Numbered from the stretch's first letter, positions 47,070 through 56,256 are shown. The stretch: DNA of 64,000 nt from an uncultured Aquimarina sp. (GCA_947496355.1 CANMCO010000013.1:1-64000), one strand, 5' to 3'. Program-made: numbers and translations. The notes: generated by a model from the sequence alone, not told the origin.

Positions 47070-47077
47070 TATCTTTA
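47070..47077 (+). promoter_or_regulatory. -7-like box of dapD
   Basis: TATCTTTA matches TAnnTTTG in all but the last position. It lies 18 bases before the ATG at 47096 and inside the apparent extension of the longest ORF, supporting the shorter start. Confidence 0.45.
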
Positions 47078-47095
47078 CCAAAATTTTTTAAGTCA

Positions 47096-47911
47096 ATGAA
47101 CCAACTAAAAGAAACCATAGAAAAAGCTTGGGATAACCGAGAGCTTTTAAAAGAATCAAATACCCAAAATGCTATAAGAGAAATAGTTAATTTACTAGAT
47201 ACCGGTGAATTAAGAGTGGCAGAACCAACTGATAATGGCTGGCAAGTGAATGAGTGGGTAAAAAAAGGAGTTGTATTATATTTTCCTATTCAAAAAATGG
47301 AAACCCTGGAAGCAGGTATTTTTGAATACCATGATAAAATTCCTTTAAAAAGAGGATATGAAGCCAAAGGAATCCGAGTAGTTCCTAATGCCGTTGCTCG
47401 TCATGGGGCTTATATTTCTCCTGGTACAATTTTGATGCCTAGTTATGTAAATATTGGTGCTTATGTAGATAAGGGTACTATGGTAGACACTTGGGCTACA
47501 GTAGGAAGTTGCGCCCAGATTGGAAAAAATGTTCATCTTAGTGGAGGTGTAGGTATTGGCGGAGTATTAGAGCCTTTACAAGCGGCACCAGTAATTATTG
47601 AAGATAATGCTTTTATAGGTTCTCGTTGCATTGTTGTTGAAGGAGTTCGAGTAGAAAAAGAGGCGGTGCTTGGAGCAAATGTAGTATTAACTGGCTCTAC
47701 GAAAATCATAGATGTAACTGGCGATACTCCTGTAGAAAGAAAAGGTGTTGTTCCTACGGGTTCTGTTGTAATTCCTGGAAGTTATACCAAAAAATTTGCT
47801 GCTGGAGAATACAATGTTCCATGTGCGCTAATTATTGGAAAACGTAAAGAAAGTACAGACAAAAAAACCTCTTTGAATGATGCGCTTCGCGAATATGATG
47901 TTGCTGTTTAA
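47096..47911 (+). CDS. dapD: 2,3,4,5-tetrahydropyridine-2,6-dicarboxylate N-succinyltransferase
   Basis: Succinylates tetrahydrodipicolinate in the lysine/diaminopimelate pathway. From the ATG at 47096 the protein starts MNQLKETIEKAWDNRELL and has 271 residues, the usual length; the longer frame from 47036 was rejected because of the -7-like box inside it. A helical N-terminal domain is followed by a left-handed beta-helix of hexapeptide repeats (about 100-225; GAYISPGTILMPSYVNIGAY and GSCAQIGKNVHLSGG) and the C-terminal GSVVIPGSYTKKF. Other lysine genes are not in the window. A hairpin follows. Confidence 0.96.
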   Translation: MNQLKETIEKAWDNRELLKESNTQNAIREIVNLLDTGELRVAEPTDNGWQVNEWVKKGVVLYFPIQKMETLEAGIFEYHDKIPLKRGYEAKGIRVVPNAVARHGAYISPGTILMPSYVNIGAYVDKGTMVDTWATVGSCAQIGKNVHLSGGVGIGGVLEPLQAAPVIIEDNAFIGSRCIVVEGVRVEKEAVLGANVVLTGSTKIIDVTGDTPVERKGVVPTGSVVIPGSYTKKFAAGEYNVPCALIIGKRKESTDKKTSLNDALREYDVAV

Positions 47912-47934
47912 TTTGGTAATTGATATATAGATTA

Positions 47935-47970
47935 GAGCTTGTCTAAAAAATAAGACAAGCTCAATTATTT
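47935..47970 (+). terminator. Terminator of dapD
   Basis: A perfect 10-bp stem (GAGCTTGTCT at 47935-47944 with AGACAAGCTC at 47953-47962) is followed by a short interrupted T run. It lies between dapD and the GT9 gene. Confidence 0.65.
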
Positions 47971-47983
47971 TAATTGATAGTTC

Positions 47984-49045
47984 ATGAAGATTTTAGTCAT
48001 TCAACAAAAAATGATAGGTGATGTGCTTACAAGTACAATTATTTGTGAAGCTTTACGCAAGGAGTATCCTAATGCCACTATTGATTATTTAATAAATTCT
48101 AATACCAGACCTGTGGTGATCGAAAACCCCTTCTTTGATAACCTTGTAGAATTTAAAAATGTTTTTCGAGATAATAAGATTGCTTTTTATCATTTCTTAA
48201 GGCAAATAAAGAAAACTAAGTACGATCTTGTTATAGATGCCTATGGAAAATTAGAAAGCAATCTTATTACTTTATTTTCTGGGGCTTCAGAAAAAGTATC
48301 ATTCTACAAATGGTATACACAGTTCTTTTACACAAAGACTATTCATAGAGTATCGGAACCAATTACAAATGCGAGTATAGCAATAGAAAACAGGCTGCGG
48401 TTGGTTCTTCCTGAAAATAGAATTGCCACTGAAATCATAAAGCCAAAAATATTTCTTACCGAAGAAGAAAAAGAAAAAGCCAAGGAATTTTTACAATCAA
48501 ATGGGATTGATTCACAAAAACCCTTGGTAATGATTAGTGTTTTGGGAAGTGAAATGAGAAAAACACTACCACTTGAATATATGGCTAAAGTCATTGATGA
48601 GATCGTTGCCACATCTGGTGCTAATATCCTCTTTAACTACATACCCAATCAGGAAAAAGATGCACGTAGCATTTTTAATATGACAAATTACAAAACACAA
48701 AAACATATTCATTTTGATGTGTTTGCAAAGAGTCTTCGTGGGTTTATTGCAATTCTTTCTCATTGTGATGCTTTGGTAGGTAACGAAGGAGGAGCGGTAA
48801 ATATGGCCAAAGCATTAGATATTGCTTCTTTTACCATTTTTTCCCCTTGGATTGTTAAAAAAGACTGGAATATGTTTGAAGATGGAGAAAAACAAATATC
48901 TGTTCATTTGGCTGATTACATACCCGCACTCTTTACAAACAAGGATTCTAAAGAACTAAAAAAACAATCTATAGAACTTTATCCTAATTTTAAACCAGAA
49001 CTATTCACAAATCAGTTACGCGAATTTTTACACAAAAACCTGTAA
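47984..49045 (+). CDS. Glycosyltransferase family 9 (heptosyltransferase-like)
   Basis: GT-B fold transferase of 353 residues, related to the ADP-heptose:LPS heptosyltransferases WaaC/WaaF. The N-terminus MKILVIQQKMIGDVLTSTII is the family hallmark (KILVIQ-x-x-x-IGD), and the C-terminal nucleotide-sugar site is CDALVGNEGGAVNMAKAL, equivalent to the VGNDSG-containing motif of heptosyltransferases. It begins the LPS/glycan cluster. Flavobacterial LPS cores need not contain heptose, so the donor is uncertain. Confidence 0.88.
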   Translation: MKILVIQQKMIGDVLTSTIICEALRKEYPNATIDYLINSNTRPVVIENPFFDNLVEFKNVFRDNKIAFYHFLRQIKKTKYDLVIDAYGKLESNLITLFSGASEKVSFYKWYTQFFYTKTIHRVSEPITNASIAIENRLRLVLPENRIATEIIKPKIFLTEEEKEKAKEFLQSNGIDSQKPLVMISVLGSEMRKTLPLEYMAKVIDEIVATSGANILFNYIPNQEKDARSIFNMTNYKTQKHIHFDVFAKSLRGFIAILSHCDALVGNEGGAVNMAKALDIASFTIFSPWIVKKDWNMFEDGEKQISVHLADYIPALFTNKDSKELKKQSIELYPNFKPELFTNQLREFLHKNL

Positions 49046-49060
49046 TTTGCATTTCAAACT

Positions 49061-49849
49061 TTGATCACCATAGAAAATAATATAAAACATAGAGAAAAAG
49101 TTACTGCAATTATACCATGTTATAATGAAGAGCATAATATTAGAGACGTAATAGAATCTGTTTCTTTTGCTGATGAAATAATGGTAGTAGATTCTTTTAG
49201 CACTGATCGAACAGTAGAAATAGCAAAAGAGTATACAGATTTTATTATCCAAAGAGTATTTGATTATCCTTCTTCTCAAAAAAATTGGGCGATCCCGCAA
49301 GCAAATCATAAATGGATACTATTGGTAGATGCCGATGAAAGAGTACCCCATGAGCTTAAAGAAGAAGTTTTGGAAGTTTTGAAGAATCCTGAAAAAGATG
49401 AACACGTAGCATATTGGATAAAGCGTATGAATCATTTTATGGGAGAAAGAATACATTACAGTGGTTGGCGAAATGATAAAGTTATTCGTTTATTTCATCG
49501 GGACAAATGCAAATATGACAACAGGCATGTTCATGAAGAAATTGTTACAGAAGGCAAAGTAGGAATGCTAAAAAATAAATTTTATCATAATACTTACACC
49601 ACTTTTGATGCATATATTAGTAAGCTCAATAGATATGCCACCTGGCAAGCTGAGGATTACGATAAAAAAACGGGCAAATTAACTCCTTACCATTTTATAA
49701 TTAAACCTTTTTGGGGCTTTATAAAACATTATATAGTGCAAAGTGGATTTAGAGATGGCGTACCAGGTTTAGTTATTGGTTATGTACAATGGTATGCCGT
49801 TTTCATGAGGTATGTAAAACTTTGGTTACTGCGTAGAAATAGAAAATAA
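49061..49849 (+). CDS. Glycosyltransferase family 2 (WaaE/KdtX-like)
   Basis: GT-A inverting transferase, 262 residues, starting at TTG (49061). It has the nucleotide-binding IIPCYNEEHNIRDVIESV, the first acidic site VVDSFSTDRTVEIA, and the metal-binding DAD of WILLVDADERVPHEL. The following KNWAIPQANHKW segment and the late FWGFIKHYIVQSGFRDGVPG match LPS-core glucosyltransferases of the WaaE type. It follows the GT9 gene by 15 bases and is part of the same LPS cluster. Exact linkage cannot be assigned. Confidence 0.88.
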   Translation: MITIENNIKHREKVTAIIPCYNEEHNIRDVIESVSFADEIMVVDSFSTDRTVEIAKEYTDFIIQRVFDYPSSQKNWAIPQANHKWILLVDADERVPHELKEEVLEVLKNPEKDEHVAYWIKRMNHFMGERIHYSGWRNDKVIRLFHRDKCKYDNRHVHEEIVTEGKVGMLKNKFYHNTYTTFDAYISKLNRYATWQAEDYDKKTGKLTPYHFIIKPFWGFIKHYIVQSGFRDGVPGLVIGYVQWYAVFMRYVKLWLLRRNRK

Positions 49850-49855
49850 GAAGCT

Positions 49856-50635
49856 CTATGCTTCTCTATATTTTTTTCTCCAGAAGAAGATTTTTCTTTT
49901 CAAGGCTATTTTACCGTGATATTTCTTTTGAAAAGCTTCAGTAAGCCCCCACATTTTTTCAAAGATCATTGACTCATCCTCTCCTGTTAACTTGGAATAT
50001 TCATTAGACATAACAGCTACCATTTCTTTTTTAGGTGTTAACCTTGAAAAATTACGGATGCGTGTTTCCAAATCCAGGTTCTCAAATTTCATTCGATTAA
50101 GGTCTACCAAATAAAAATCATATCCCAAATCATTTTTTACAATCAACGTGTTCCCTGGAGAATGATCTAGAAATAGCACCCCTTTCTCATGAAGATCAAA
50201 TGTAAACTTTGTAAACATCCTCAATATATTCTCATGATCTGGATAATCGGGCTCATGAACTAACTCTCGGTATGTTAAATCACATTCCTGCAACTCACTT
50301 ACATAATAACTTTTTTTAAATAAAAATGTGGTTGTATACAAATCATATGCAACTGGAAAAGGTGTTTTTATTCCTAATTCTAACAACTTATTCGCATACC
50401 TATAAGATCTTTCTGCCTTTGATTTTCTAAAAAACCTATACGCGATTTGATTAATCAGATTAGGAACTTTAAATGATTTTATGGTATGTTTTCTACCATC
50501 TATCTCTATAATCTTTATAACATTACGCTCTGCAGCACCCAGAATATCTGTGTAGCCTTCAAAATTGAGTATCGCATCTTTAACTTTAGATTCAGAAGAC
50601 TTATAAGATGAATGTATTTTAAATTGATTAGGCAT
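49856..50635 (-). CDS. Kdo-kinase/WaaP-like lipopolysaccharide kinase
   Basis: Protein-kinase-fold enzyme of about 259 residues that likely phosphorylates a sugar in the LPS core. The catalytic loop is LDHSPGNTLI (aspartate and downstream asparagine of the HxDxxxxN pattern) and the metal-binding aspartate is in FYLVDLNRMKF. The start at ATG 50635 (MPNQFKIHSSYKS) is preferred; the 25-residue extension upstream is hydrophobic and lies close to the divergent GT2 promoter. It is convergent with the upstream GT2 and divergent from the next GT2, inside the LPS cluster. Small-molecule sugar kinase role is inferred from family and context. Confidence 0.8.
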   Translation of the reverse strand: MPNQFKIHSSYKSSESKVKDAILNFEGYTDILGAAERNVIKIIEIDGRKHTIKSFKVPNLINQIAYRFFRKSKAERSYRYANKLLELGIKTPFPVAYDLYTTTFLFKKSYYVSELQECDLTYRELVHEPDYPDHENILRMFTKFTFDLHEKGVLFLDHSPGNTLIVKNDLGYDFYLVDLNRMKFENLDLETRIRNFSRLTPKKEMVAVMSNEYSKLTGEDESMIFEKMWGLTEAFQKKYHGKIALKRKIFFWRKKYREA

Positions 50636-50745
50636 ATTATTAAAAATAATGAGCAAAGGTAGGTATTTAAGATTTTTAAAAGGAAAGCGTTTAAGTAAAA
50701 TTATTATCACAGAAATCCGTTACTTTGCAAAGTAAATCATTTCCA

Positions 50746-51543
50746 ATGACAGCATATCCTAAGTGTTCTTTAGTTACTCCAACCTACAATTGGCCTGAAG
50801 CCCTAGAATTATTACTTTTAAGTATAAAAAATCAATCTCATTATCCTAATGAAGTTATTATTGCAGATGATGGCTCTAGAGAAGACACTAGTGCATTAAT
50901 AAAAAAAATGCAAAAAGATTTCCCTGTCCCGTTACATCATATTTGGCACGAAGACAATAAAAACCAAAAGCCTGCTATCATGAATAAAGCTATAGCCAGT
51001 GCAAAATATGAATATATTGTAGAAATCGACGGTGATATTATTATGCATAAAGATTTTGTAAAGGACCATCTTTCTCTTGCTGATAAAGGAGTTTTTCTTT
51101 ACGGAAGTCGAGTAAACATCCAAGAAAATTACTTAGCCACCCTTTTTGAGAAAAAACAAACACGATTTCATTTCTTTTCTAAAGGAATCAAAAAAAGAGG
51201 ACGTACTTTAAGGATTCCATTTTTAGCCAATAGATACAAAAAAGAAGACAAAAGATCATCAAAACTAAGAGGTTGCAACATGTCCTTTTGGCGTGATGAT
51301 TTCCTAAAAGTTAATGGCTTTAATGAAACACTTACCGGTTGGGGTATTGATGATAGCGAGATGATCCAACGTTTACTAAATATAGGAATAAAAGGGAAAC
51401 GATTAAAATTTAAAGGTTTGGCCTACCATATTTATCACCACGAACAAGATAAAAGTCATATACATCTCAACGAGATAATCGAAAAAGAAACAACAGAAAA
51501 GGGAATAACTTATATCGAAAAAGGAGTGGATCAATACCTTTAA
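50746..51543 (+). CDS. Glycosyltransferase family 2
   Basis: GT-A transferase of 265 residues with SLVTPTYNWPEALELLLLSI, VIIADDGSREDT, the metal site VEIDGDIIMHKDF, and the C-terminal galactosyltransferase-like segment SFWRDDFLKVNGFNETLTGW, then GIDDSEMIQRL. The ORF can be read from a TTG at 50725, but this overlaps a -7-like box (TTACTTTG, 50720-50727), so ATG 50746 is taken. Its end overlaps the convergent GT4 gene by 4 bases. Probably adds a hexose to LPS or another envelope glycan. Confidence 0.85.
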   Translation: MTAYPKCSLVTPTYNWPEALELLLLSIKNQSHYPNEVIIADDGSREDTSALIKKMQKDFPVPLHHIWHEDNKNQKPAIMNKAIASAKYEYIVEIDGDIIMHKDFVKDHLSLADKGVFLYGSRVNIQENYLATLFEKKQTRFHFFSKGIKKRGRTLRIPFLANRYKKEDKRSSKLRGCNMSFWRDDFLKVNGFNETLTGWGIDDSEMIQRLLNIGIKGKRLKFKGLAYHIYHHEQDKSHIHLNEIIEKETTEKGITYIEKGVDQYL

Positions 51544-52649
51544 TCAACACCTAGAACCTCTTTATAAACCTTATATGTATTTTCTCCAAGTTTTTTTGCT
51601 GTATATGAGTTCATGAATTTCTGAAAGGAAAGTTTAGAAAAAGATTCACCCAACGATTCATTATTAAGTAAAATCTCAAGCTTATTGGCAAGAGACTCAT
51701 GATCCCCTACAGAAGTTACAAATCCATTTTCTCCATCGATAATGGCCTCTCCCACAATTCCAACTTCAGTAGATACTACGGGTACTTTTTTATATAGAGC
51801 TTCTAAAACAGTTGTTGGCCCTCCTTCTCGTTCTGATGTCATTAAATACATATCAAACTGCGGTAAGAAAAATGATGCATTTTTTCTAAAACCAACAAAA
51901 GATATATGTTTTTCTAATTTATAGTCAGAAACCATGTCCTTAAACTCCTGAGTTCTCTTTGAAAATTCACCCATTTGAATTACATGTATATCATGTACAT
52001 TCTTTTGATTAACCAAAACATCAATAGTTTTAATTAATGTACCTAAATCTTTGGCTTTTGTATGATTAGCAATATTTCCGATGATCTTAATATCATTTGG
52101 TATCTCTAACTCTGCTCTAATGTCAACATCGGGCTTTTCTAATTCATCATTAACTTTTACTCCATCATAAACAACACAAAGTTTAGTATGATTTTTCTTA
52201 TATAGTACTTCTTTAAAATGGTCATAAACGACTCCAGAAACACATAAAATTTTGTGAATGTTCTTGTAGTTGTATTTATACTTACTCAATACACTAACAT
52301 TTCTACTCACTCCTTTCTTAGAAAAAACGGTTTTTGTATGTAATTTTTCCAAAAGGTCGCTTATAACATACCCTGTAACAGAATCACTGGTATGTAAATG
52401 AATAAGGTCAAAATGATACTTCTCTACTGCATTTTTAAGTTGCTTCCTATATCTTTTCTTATAAGGTTTTTCAAATGTTATAGCTATAACATTAATATTT
52501 AAACCCTTCATAGCATTAGATAGAGGTGTGTCTTGATAACAAAATAGAGATTGTTCAACTCCATAATTATTTAATTCCTGAATTAGGTATAAAAGCTGCT
52601 GCTCATTACCTCCCCAACTACGGGCACCAGATACGTGTAAAACCTTCAT
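51540..52649 (-). CDS. Glycosyltransferase family 4
   Basis: GT-B retaining transferase of 369 residues. N-terminal acceptor domain starts MKVLHVSGARSWGGNEQQLL; the C-terminal donor domain (Glycos_transf_1, from about 180) contains IIGNIANHTKAKDLGTLI and the EX7E-type site around TSEREGGPTTVLEALYKKVP. It is the last gene of the LPS/glycan cluster and is transcribed from a divergent promoter region shared with the tsaC-type gene. Sugar donor unknown. Confidence 0.88.
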   Translation of the reverse strand: MKVLHVSGARSWGGNEQQLLYLIQELNNYGVEQSLFCYQDTPLSNAMKGLNINVIAITFEKPYKKRYRKQLKNAVEKYHFDLIHLHTSDSVTGYVISDLLEKLHTKTVFSKKGVSRNVSVLSKYKYNYKNIHKILCVSGVVYDHFKEVLYKKNHTKLCVVYDGVKVNDELEKPDVDIRAELEIPNDIKIIGNIANHTKAKDLGTLIKTIDVLVNQKNVHDIHVIQMGEFSKRTQEFKDMVSDYKLEKHISFVGFRKNASFFLPQFDMYLMTSEREGGPTTVLEALYKKVPVVSTEVGIVGEAIIDGENGFVTSVGDHESLANKLEILLNNESLGESFSKLSFQKFMNSYTAKKLGENTYKVYKEVLGVD

Positions 52650-52672
52650 ATATTATGATACAGATAGATTGA

Positions 52673-52691
52673 CAAATATATAGTAATTTTG
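52673..52691. promoter_or_regulatory. Back-to-back -7 boxes for the GT4 and tsaC-type genes
   Basis: On the minus strand 52673-52680 reads TATATTTG (23 bases before the GT4 ATG); on the plus strand 52684-52691 reads TAATTTTG (28 bases before the tsaC-type ATG). Both match TAnnTTTG exactly and are only 3 bases apart, so the two polymerase sites overlap. Confidence 0.6.
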
Positions 52692-52719
52692 AGGCATCCT
52701 AAAAATAAAAAAACAATCT

Positions 52720-53289
52720 ATGGTAGATCAACAAGTCGAAATCGAAAAAGCACTTACAATTTTAAAAAGAGGAGGGCTTATTCTCTATCCCACAGATACT
52801 GTGTGGGGAATTGGTTGTGATGCTACAAATCCTGGAGCCATAGACAAAATATACCAACTTAAGCAAAGAGCAGAAAGTAAATCTATGATTTGCCTAGTTA
52901 GTGATTTCAAAATGTTACAACAATATGTAGAAGAAGTACCAGAAGTTGCATATGACATCCTGAAATATGCAACAAAAGCTACTACAATAATCTATGACAG
53001 GCCGCTACGTGTCGCCGAGAATATCATTGCAGATGACAATACGTTGGGGATTCGTGTAGTGAGAGATCCTTTTTGCGGAAGATTGATTCGAAAGTTAAAA
53101 AGACCAATCGTTTCTACTTCTGCCAACATTAGTGGCAAACCTGCTCCAAAAAACTTTGAAGAAATATCAACTGTCATTTTGGAAGGCGTAGACTATGTTG
53201 TAAATTTGCCGCTACAAAATAAAGGTGCTAAACCTTCTTCTATTATTAAAATTGGAGGAGATAGCACGGTAAAAATTATCAGGAAGTAA
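52720..53289 (+). CDS. tsaC: L-threonylcarbamoyladenylate synthase (TsaC/YrdC family)
   Basis: Makes threonylcarbamoyl-AMP, the first step of t6A tRNA modification at position 37. The 189-residue protein is the single-domain YrdC form: KRGGLILYPTDTVWGIGCDA, the KQRAESKSMICLV basic segment and RPIVSTSANISGKPAP near the C-terminus, all contributing to the ATP/threonine pocket. No Sua5 C-terminal domain is present. It lies 8 bases before cca, so two tRNA-related genes share a message. Confidence 0.93.
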   Translation: MVDQQVEIEKALTILKRGGLILYPTDTVWGIGCDATNPGAIDKIYQLKQRAESKSMICLVSDFKMLQQYVEEVPEVAYDILKYATKATTIIYDRPLRVAENIIADDNTLGIRVVRDPFCGRLIRKLKRPIVSTSANISGKPAPKNFEEISTVILEGVDYVVNLPLQNKGAKPSSIIKIGGDSTVKIIRK

Positions 53290-53297
53290 ATTGATCC

Positions 53298-54728
53298 ATG
53301 TCGGAAGCAAAAAATTACAAACAAGCCTTACAACACTCAATTTTTAAAACGATTACCAAAGCCGCGGCAAATTTAGAATTAGATTGTTACGTCATTGGAG
53401 GATTCGTAAGGGATTATATACTACAAAGGGGAACTGCCAAAGATATTGATATTGTTGCTATTGGCAGTGGTATTGAATTGGCTAAAGAAGTTTCTAGGCT
53501 TTTATCTGGCAACCCAAAGGTTCAAGTATTTAAAACCTATGGCACTGCCATGTTGAAAACTCAGGAAATTGAAGTTGAGTTTGTTGGAGCACGTAAAGAA
53601 TCCTATTCAGAAAACAGTCGCAACCCAATTGTAGAAAATGGTACATTAGAAGACGACCAAAATAGAAGAGATTTCACAATAAACGCTCTAGCTTTAGATC
53701 TATCTGAAGAAAATTTTGGTGATTTACTTGATCCTTTTAGCGGTATAGATGATCTAAAATCAAAAATCATTCGCACACCATTGCAACCAGATATTACTTA
53801 CTCTGATGATCCATTACGAATGATGCGAGCTATCAGGTTTGCAACTCAATTAAATTTCAAAATAGAAGCTACATCGCTAGAAGCTATTGCTGAAAACAAG
53901 GATCGTATTAAAATCATCACTAATGAACGAATTGTTGATGAGCTTAATAAAATTTTACTGAGCGAAACTCCATCTGTTGGTTTTAAACTTCTTGAAAAAA
54001 CCGGGTTATTAAACTATATACTTCCTGAATTAATTGCTCTAAAGGGTATCGATGAGATTGAAGGACAACGTCATAAAGATAATTTTTACCACACTCTTGA
54101 AGTTGTCGATAATATCTCAGAAAATACTGATGACCTGTGGTTACGCTGGGCAGCTTTACTGCATGATATAGGGAAAGCACCAACCAAGAAATTTAGCAAA
54201 AAAGTAGGATGGACTTTTCATGGACATGAATTTGTAGGTTCTAAAATGGTATTCAAGCTTTTTAAACGTCTAAAAATGCCATTAAATGAGAAGATGAAGT
54301 TTGTACAAAAAATGGTACTTATGAGTTCTAGGCCTATTGTTATTGCAACAGATGTTACAGATTCTGCGGTTCGAAGGCTGGTTTTTGATGCGGGTGATTA
54401 TATTGAAGAATTAATGACACTTTGTGAGGCAGACATTACTACCAAAAACCCGAAAAAATTCAAAAAATACCACAATAATTTTAAGACAGTACGACAAAAA
54501 ATGGTTGAAGTAGAAGAGCGAGATCATATCCGTAATTTTCAACCACCTGTAACTGGAGAAGAAATAATGAAAACTTTCAAGATAAAACCTTCTCGTGAAA
54601 TAGGTATTATAAAAGAAGCAATTAAAGAAGCAATTTTAGAAGGAGAAATACCAAATGAACATGATGCTGCTTATAATTTTATGCTTCAAAAAGGTAAAGA
54701 ATTGGGATTAGTAACCGAATCTCGATAA
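53298..54728 (+). CDS. cca: CCA tRNA nucleotidyltransferase with HD domain
   Basis: Adds or repairs the 3' CCA end of tRNAs. The 476-residue class II enzyme has the head domain with YVIGGFVRDYILQRG and the catalytic KDIDIVAIG (DxD), the RRDFTINALALD motif and the neck helices with DPLRMMRAIRFA, then an HD phosphohydrolase domain from about 260 (HKDNFYHTLEVVDN, LLHDIGKAPTKK). Bacteroidota enzymes commonly have this HD tail. Length fits. Co-transcribed with the tsaC-type gene 8 bases upstream. Confidence 0.95.
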   Translation: MSEAKNYKQALQHSIFKTITKAAANLELDCYVIGGFVRDYILQRGTAKDIDIVAIGSGIELAKEVSRLLSGNPKVQVFKTYGTAMLKTQEIEVEFVGARKESYSENSRNPIVENGTLEDDQNRRDFTINALALDLSEENFGDLLDPFSGIDDLKSKIIRTPLQPDITYSDDPLRMMRAIRFATQLNFKIEATSLEAIAENKDRIKIITNERIVDELNKILLSETPSVGFKLLEKTGLLNYILPELIALKGIDEIEGQRHKDNFYHTLEVVDNISENTDDLWLRWAALLHDIGKAPTKKFSKKVGWTFHGHEFVGSKMVFKLFKRLKMPLNEKMKFVQKMVLMSSRPIVIATDVTDSAVRRLVFDAGDYIEELMTLCEADITTKNPKKFKKYHNNFKTVRQKMVEVEERDHIRNFQPPVTGEEIMKTFKIKPSREIGIIKEAIKEAILEGEIPNEHDAAYNFMLQKGKELGLVTESR

Positions 54729-54755
54729 GCTTCAAAGTAGCAGAGTTTCAAAGTG
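54729..54755 (-). repeat. Short repeat beside the S23 gene, left copy
   Basis: Read on the minus strand, this 27-base segment has the pattern ACTTTGAAACTCTGCTAC followed by TTTGAAGC. A copy in the opposite orientation lies at 56815-56841, identical at about 21 of 27 positions by eye. A degenerate related stretch with CTTTGAAACTC lies at 55175-55210. Confidence 0.5.
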
Positions 54756-54788
54756 AAAAATTAGATATAATAATTATAGAAAAAAACC

Positions 54789-55151
54789 TTGAGTACATAT
54801 AGAAATTTAAAAATTTGGCAAAAATCTATGAACTTGGTTACCTATATATATAACCACTCTAAAGAATTCCCTAAAAAGGAGATTTATGGATTAACTTTTC
54901 AAATACGTAGGGCTTCTGTTTCAATACCTAGTAATATAGCCGAAGGCTTCGGACGAGAAGGAAAAAATAATTACTTAAGATTTCTAAATATTGCTATGAG
55001 CTCCCTTTTTGAATTACAAACACAATTAGAAATTGCGAAAAATTTAAAGTTTATAGATGAAATTAAGTTCGAGTCTATTCATGAGGATACTCGAGAATTA
55101 GAACGTATGCTATCTAGTTTCATTAGAAAAATTAAATGCTCAAATAAGTAA
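54789..55151 (+). CDS. Four-helix-bundle protein (S23/23S rRNA intervening-sequence family)
   Basis: A 120-residue protein starting at TTG, of the S23 family found inside 23S rRNA intervening sequences and as stand-alone genes in Bacteroidota. Markers: NLKIWQKSMNLVTYIYNHSK at the N-terminus, the central FQIRRASVSIPSNIAEGFGR and the final helix with MLSSFIRKIK. Related Avd proteins serve diversity-generating retroelements, but no reverse transcriptase or 23S gene is near. It is bracketed by short TTTGAAAC-type repeats, which hints at past mobility. Function unknown. Confidence 0.85.
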   Translation: MSTYRNLKIWQKSMNLVTYIYNHSKEFPKKEIYGLTFQIRRASVSIPSNIAEGFGREGKNNYLRFLNIAMSSLFELQTQLEIAKNLKFIDEIKFESIHEDTRELERMLSSFIRKIKCSNK

Positions 55152-55217
55152 TTTTAGATTTTAAAACCTTAAAGCTTTGGTTCTCTGGAACTATGTTGCT
55201 TTGAAACTCAAAATGAA

Positions 55218-56234
55218 ATGAAAAAAGACAATAAAAAGGTAATTTACTGGCTGCTTACAGGATGCTTACTAATTTTTATTATGGTAGTTGTTGGCGGTAT
55301 TACCAGACTAACGCATTCTGGGTTATCGATTTCTAATTATAAATTGATTTCCGGGACTATTCCTCCAATGAACGAAGGAGAATGGAACGATGCTTTTGAA
55401 CTATACAAGCAATACCCCGAATACCAGAAAATAAATAATCAATTTACCTTAGAAGATTTTAAGGACATTTACTTTTGGGAATGGTTGCATAGAGTAATTG
55501 GGCGTTTTATTGGCGTAGTATTTATACTTCCATTCATTTATTTTTTGATAAGAAAACAACTCACTAAAACCACCATAAAAAAATCCATTATATTAATGCT
55601 TCTTGGAGGTTTTCAAGGATTTCTAGGGTGGTTTATGGTAAAAAGTGGATTGGTAGACAGACCAGATGTAAGTCATTATAGACTTGCAATGCACCTAACC
55701 GCTGCATTTATAACTTTTGCATATACATTTTGGGTTGCTTTAGATCTTATATATCCAACAAAGAAAGTAATAGATCCCAAATTTAGAAACTTAATTCGAT
55801 TAGGATTAGGCATACTTTTACTTCAAATCATTTATGGCGCCTTTGTAGCAGGTCTTGATGCTGGTTTATTACATAACCATTGGCCCTTAATGAATGATTC
55901 AATGCTTATTCATGAATCTGTTTATATAGAACAATCACCTGTAATAAAGAATTTTATTGAAGGTAAAAGTGGCGTGCAGTTTATACACCGTTATCTAGCC
56001 TATATCGTAGTTGGAATTATTGCTTTTATTTGGTATCGAAGTAAACGAATCGAAAAAGATGACACCCAGGCCAACTCACTAAATATAATATTAATTATAG
56101 TATGTATTCAGTTTGTATTAGGTGTTCTAACGCTATTATATCGAGTTCCGATAACATTAGGAGTTTTGCATCAAATTGTTGCTTTTTTCCTACTTGGCGC
56201 AATGACTTTTTCATTACACCGTTTTAGTAAATAA
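55218..56234 (+). CDS. ctaA: Heme A synthase (COX15/CtaA family)
   Basis: Inner-membrane enzyme that oxidises the C8 methyl of heme O to make heme A for cytochrome oxidase. The 338-residue protein has about eight membrane segments and the family histidines: GGITRLTHSGLSI (N-terminal), WEWLHRVIGR, YRLAMHLTAA and, in the second half, FIHRYLAY and LGVLHQIVAFF. This matches the COX15 arrangement of two four-helix halves. No cytochrome oxidase genes lie in the window. A -7 box for the next gene follows it. Confidence 0.93.
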   Translation: MKKDNKKVIYWLLTGCLLIFIMVVVGGITRLTHSGLSISNYKLISGTIPPMNEGEWNDAFELYKQYPEYQKINNQFTLEDFKDIYFWEWLHRVIGRFIGVVFILPFIYFLIRKQLTKTTIKKSIILMLLGGFQGFLGWFMVKSGLVDRPDVSHYRLAMHLTAAFITFAYTFWVALDLIYPTKKVIDPKFRNLIRLGLGILLLQIIYGAFVAGLDAGLLHNHWPLMNDSMLIHESVYIEQSPVIKNFIEGKSGVQFIHRYLAYIVVGIIAFIWYRSKRIEKDDTQANSLNIILIIVCIQFVLGVLTLLYRVPITLGVLHQIVAFFLLGAMTFSLHRFSK

Positions 56235-56248
56235 CAATGCATTTATAG

Positions 56249-56256
56249 TATCTTTG
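56249..56256 (+). promoter_or_regulatory. -7 box before the PRiA4_ORF3 gene
   Basis: TATCTTTG matches TAnnTTTG exactly, 20 bases before the ATG at 56277, so the PRiA4_ORF3 gene has its own promoter rather than relying on ctaA. Confidence 0.55.
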
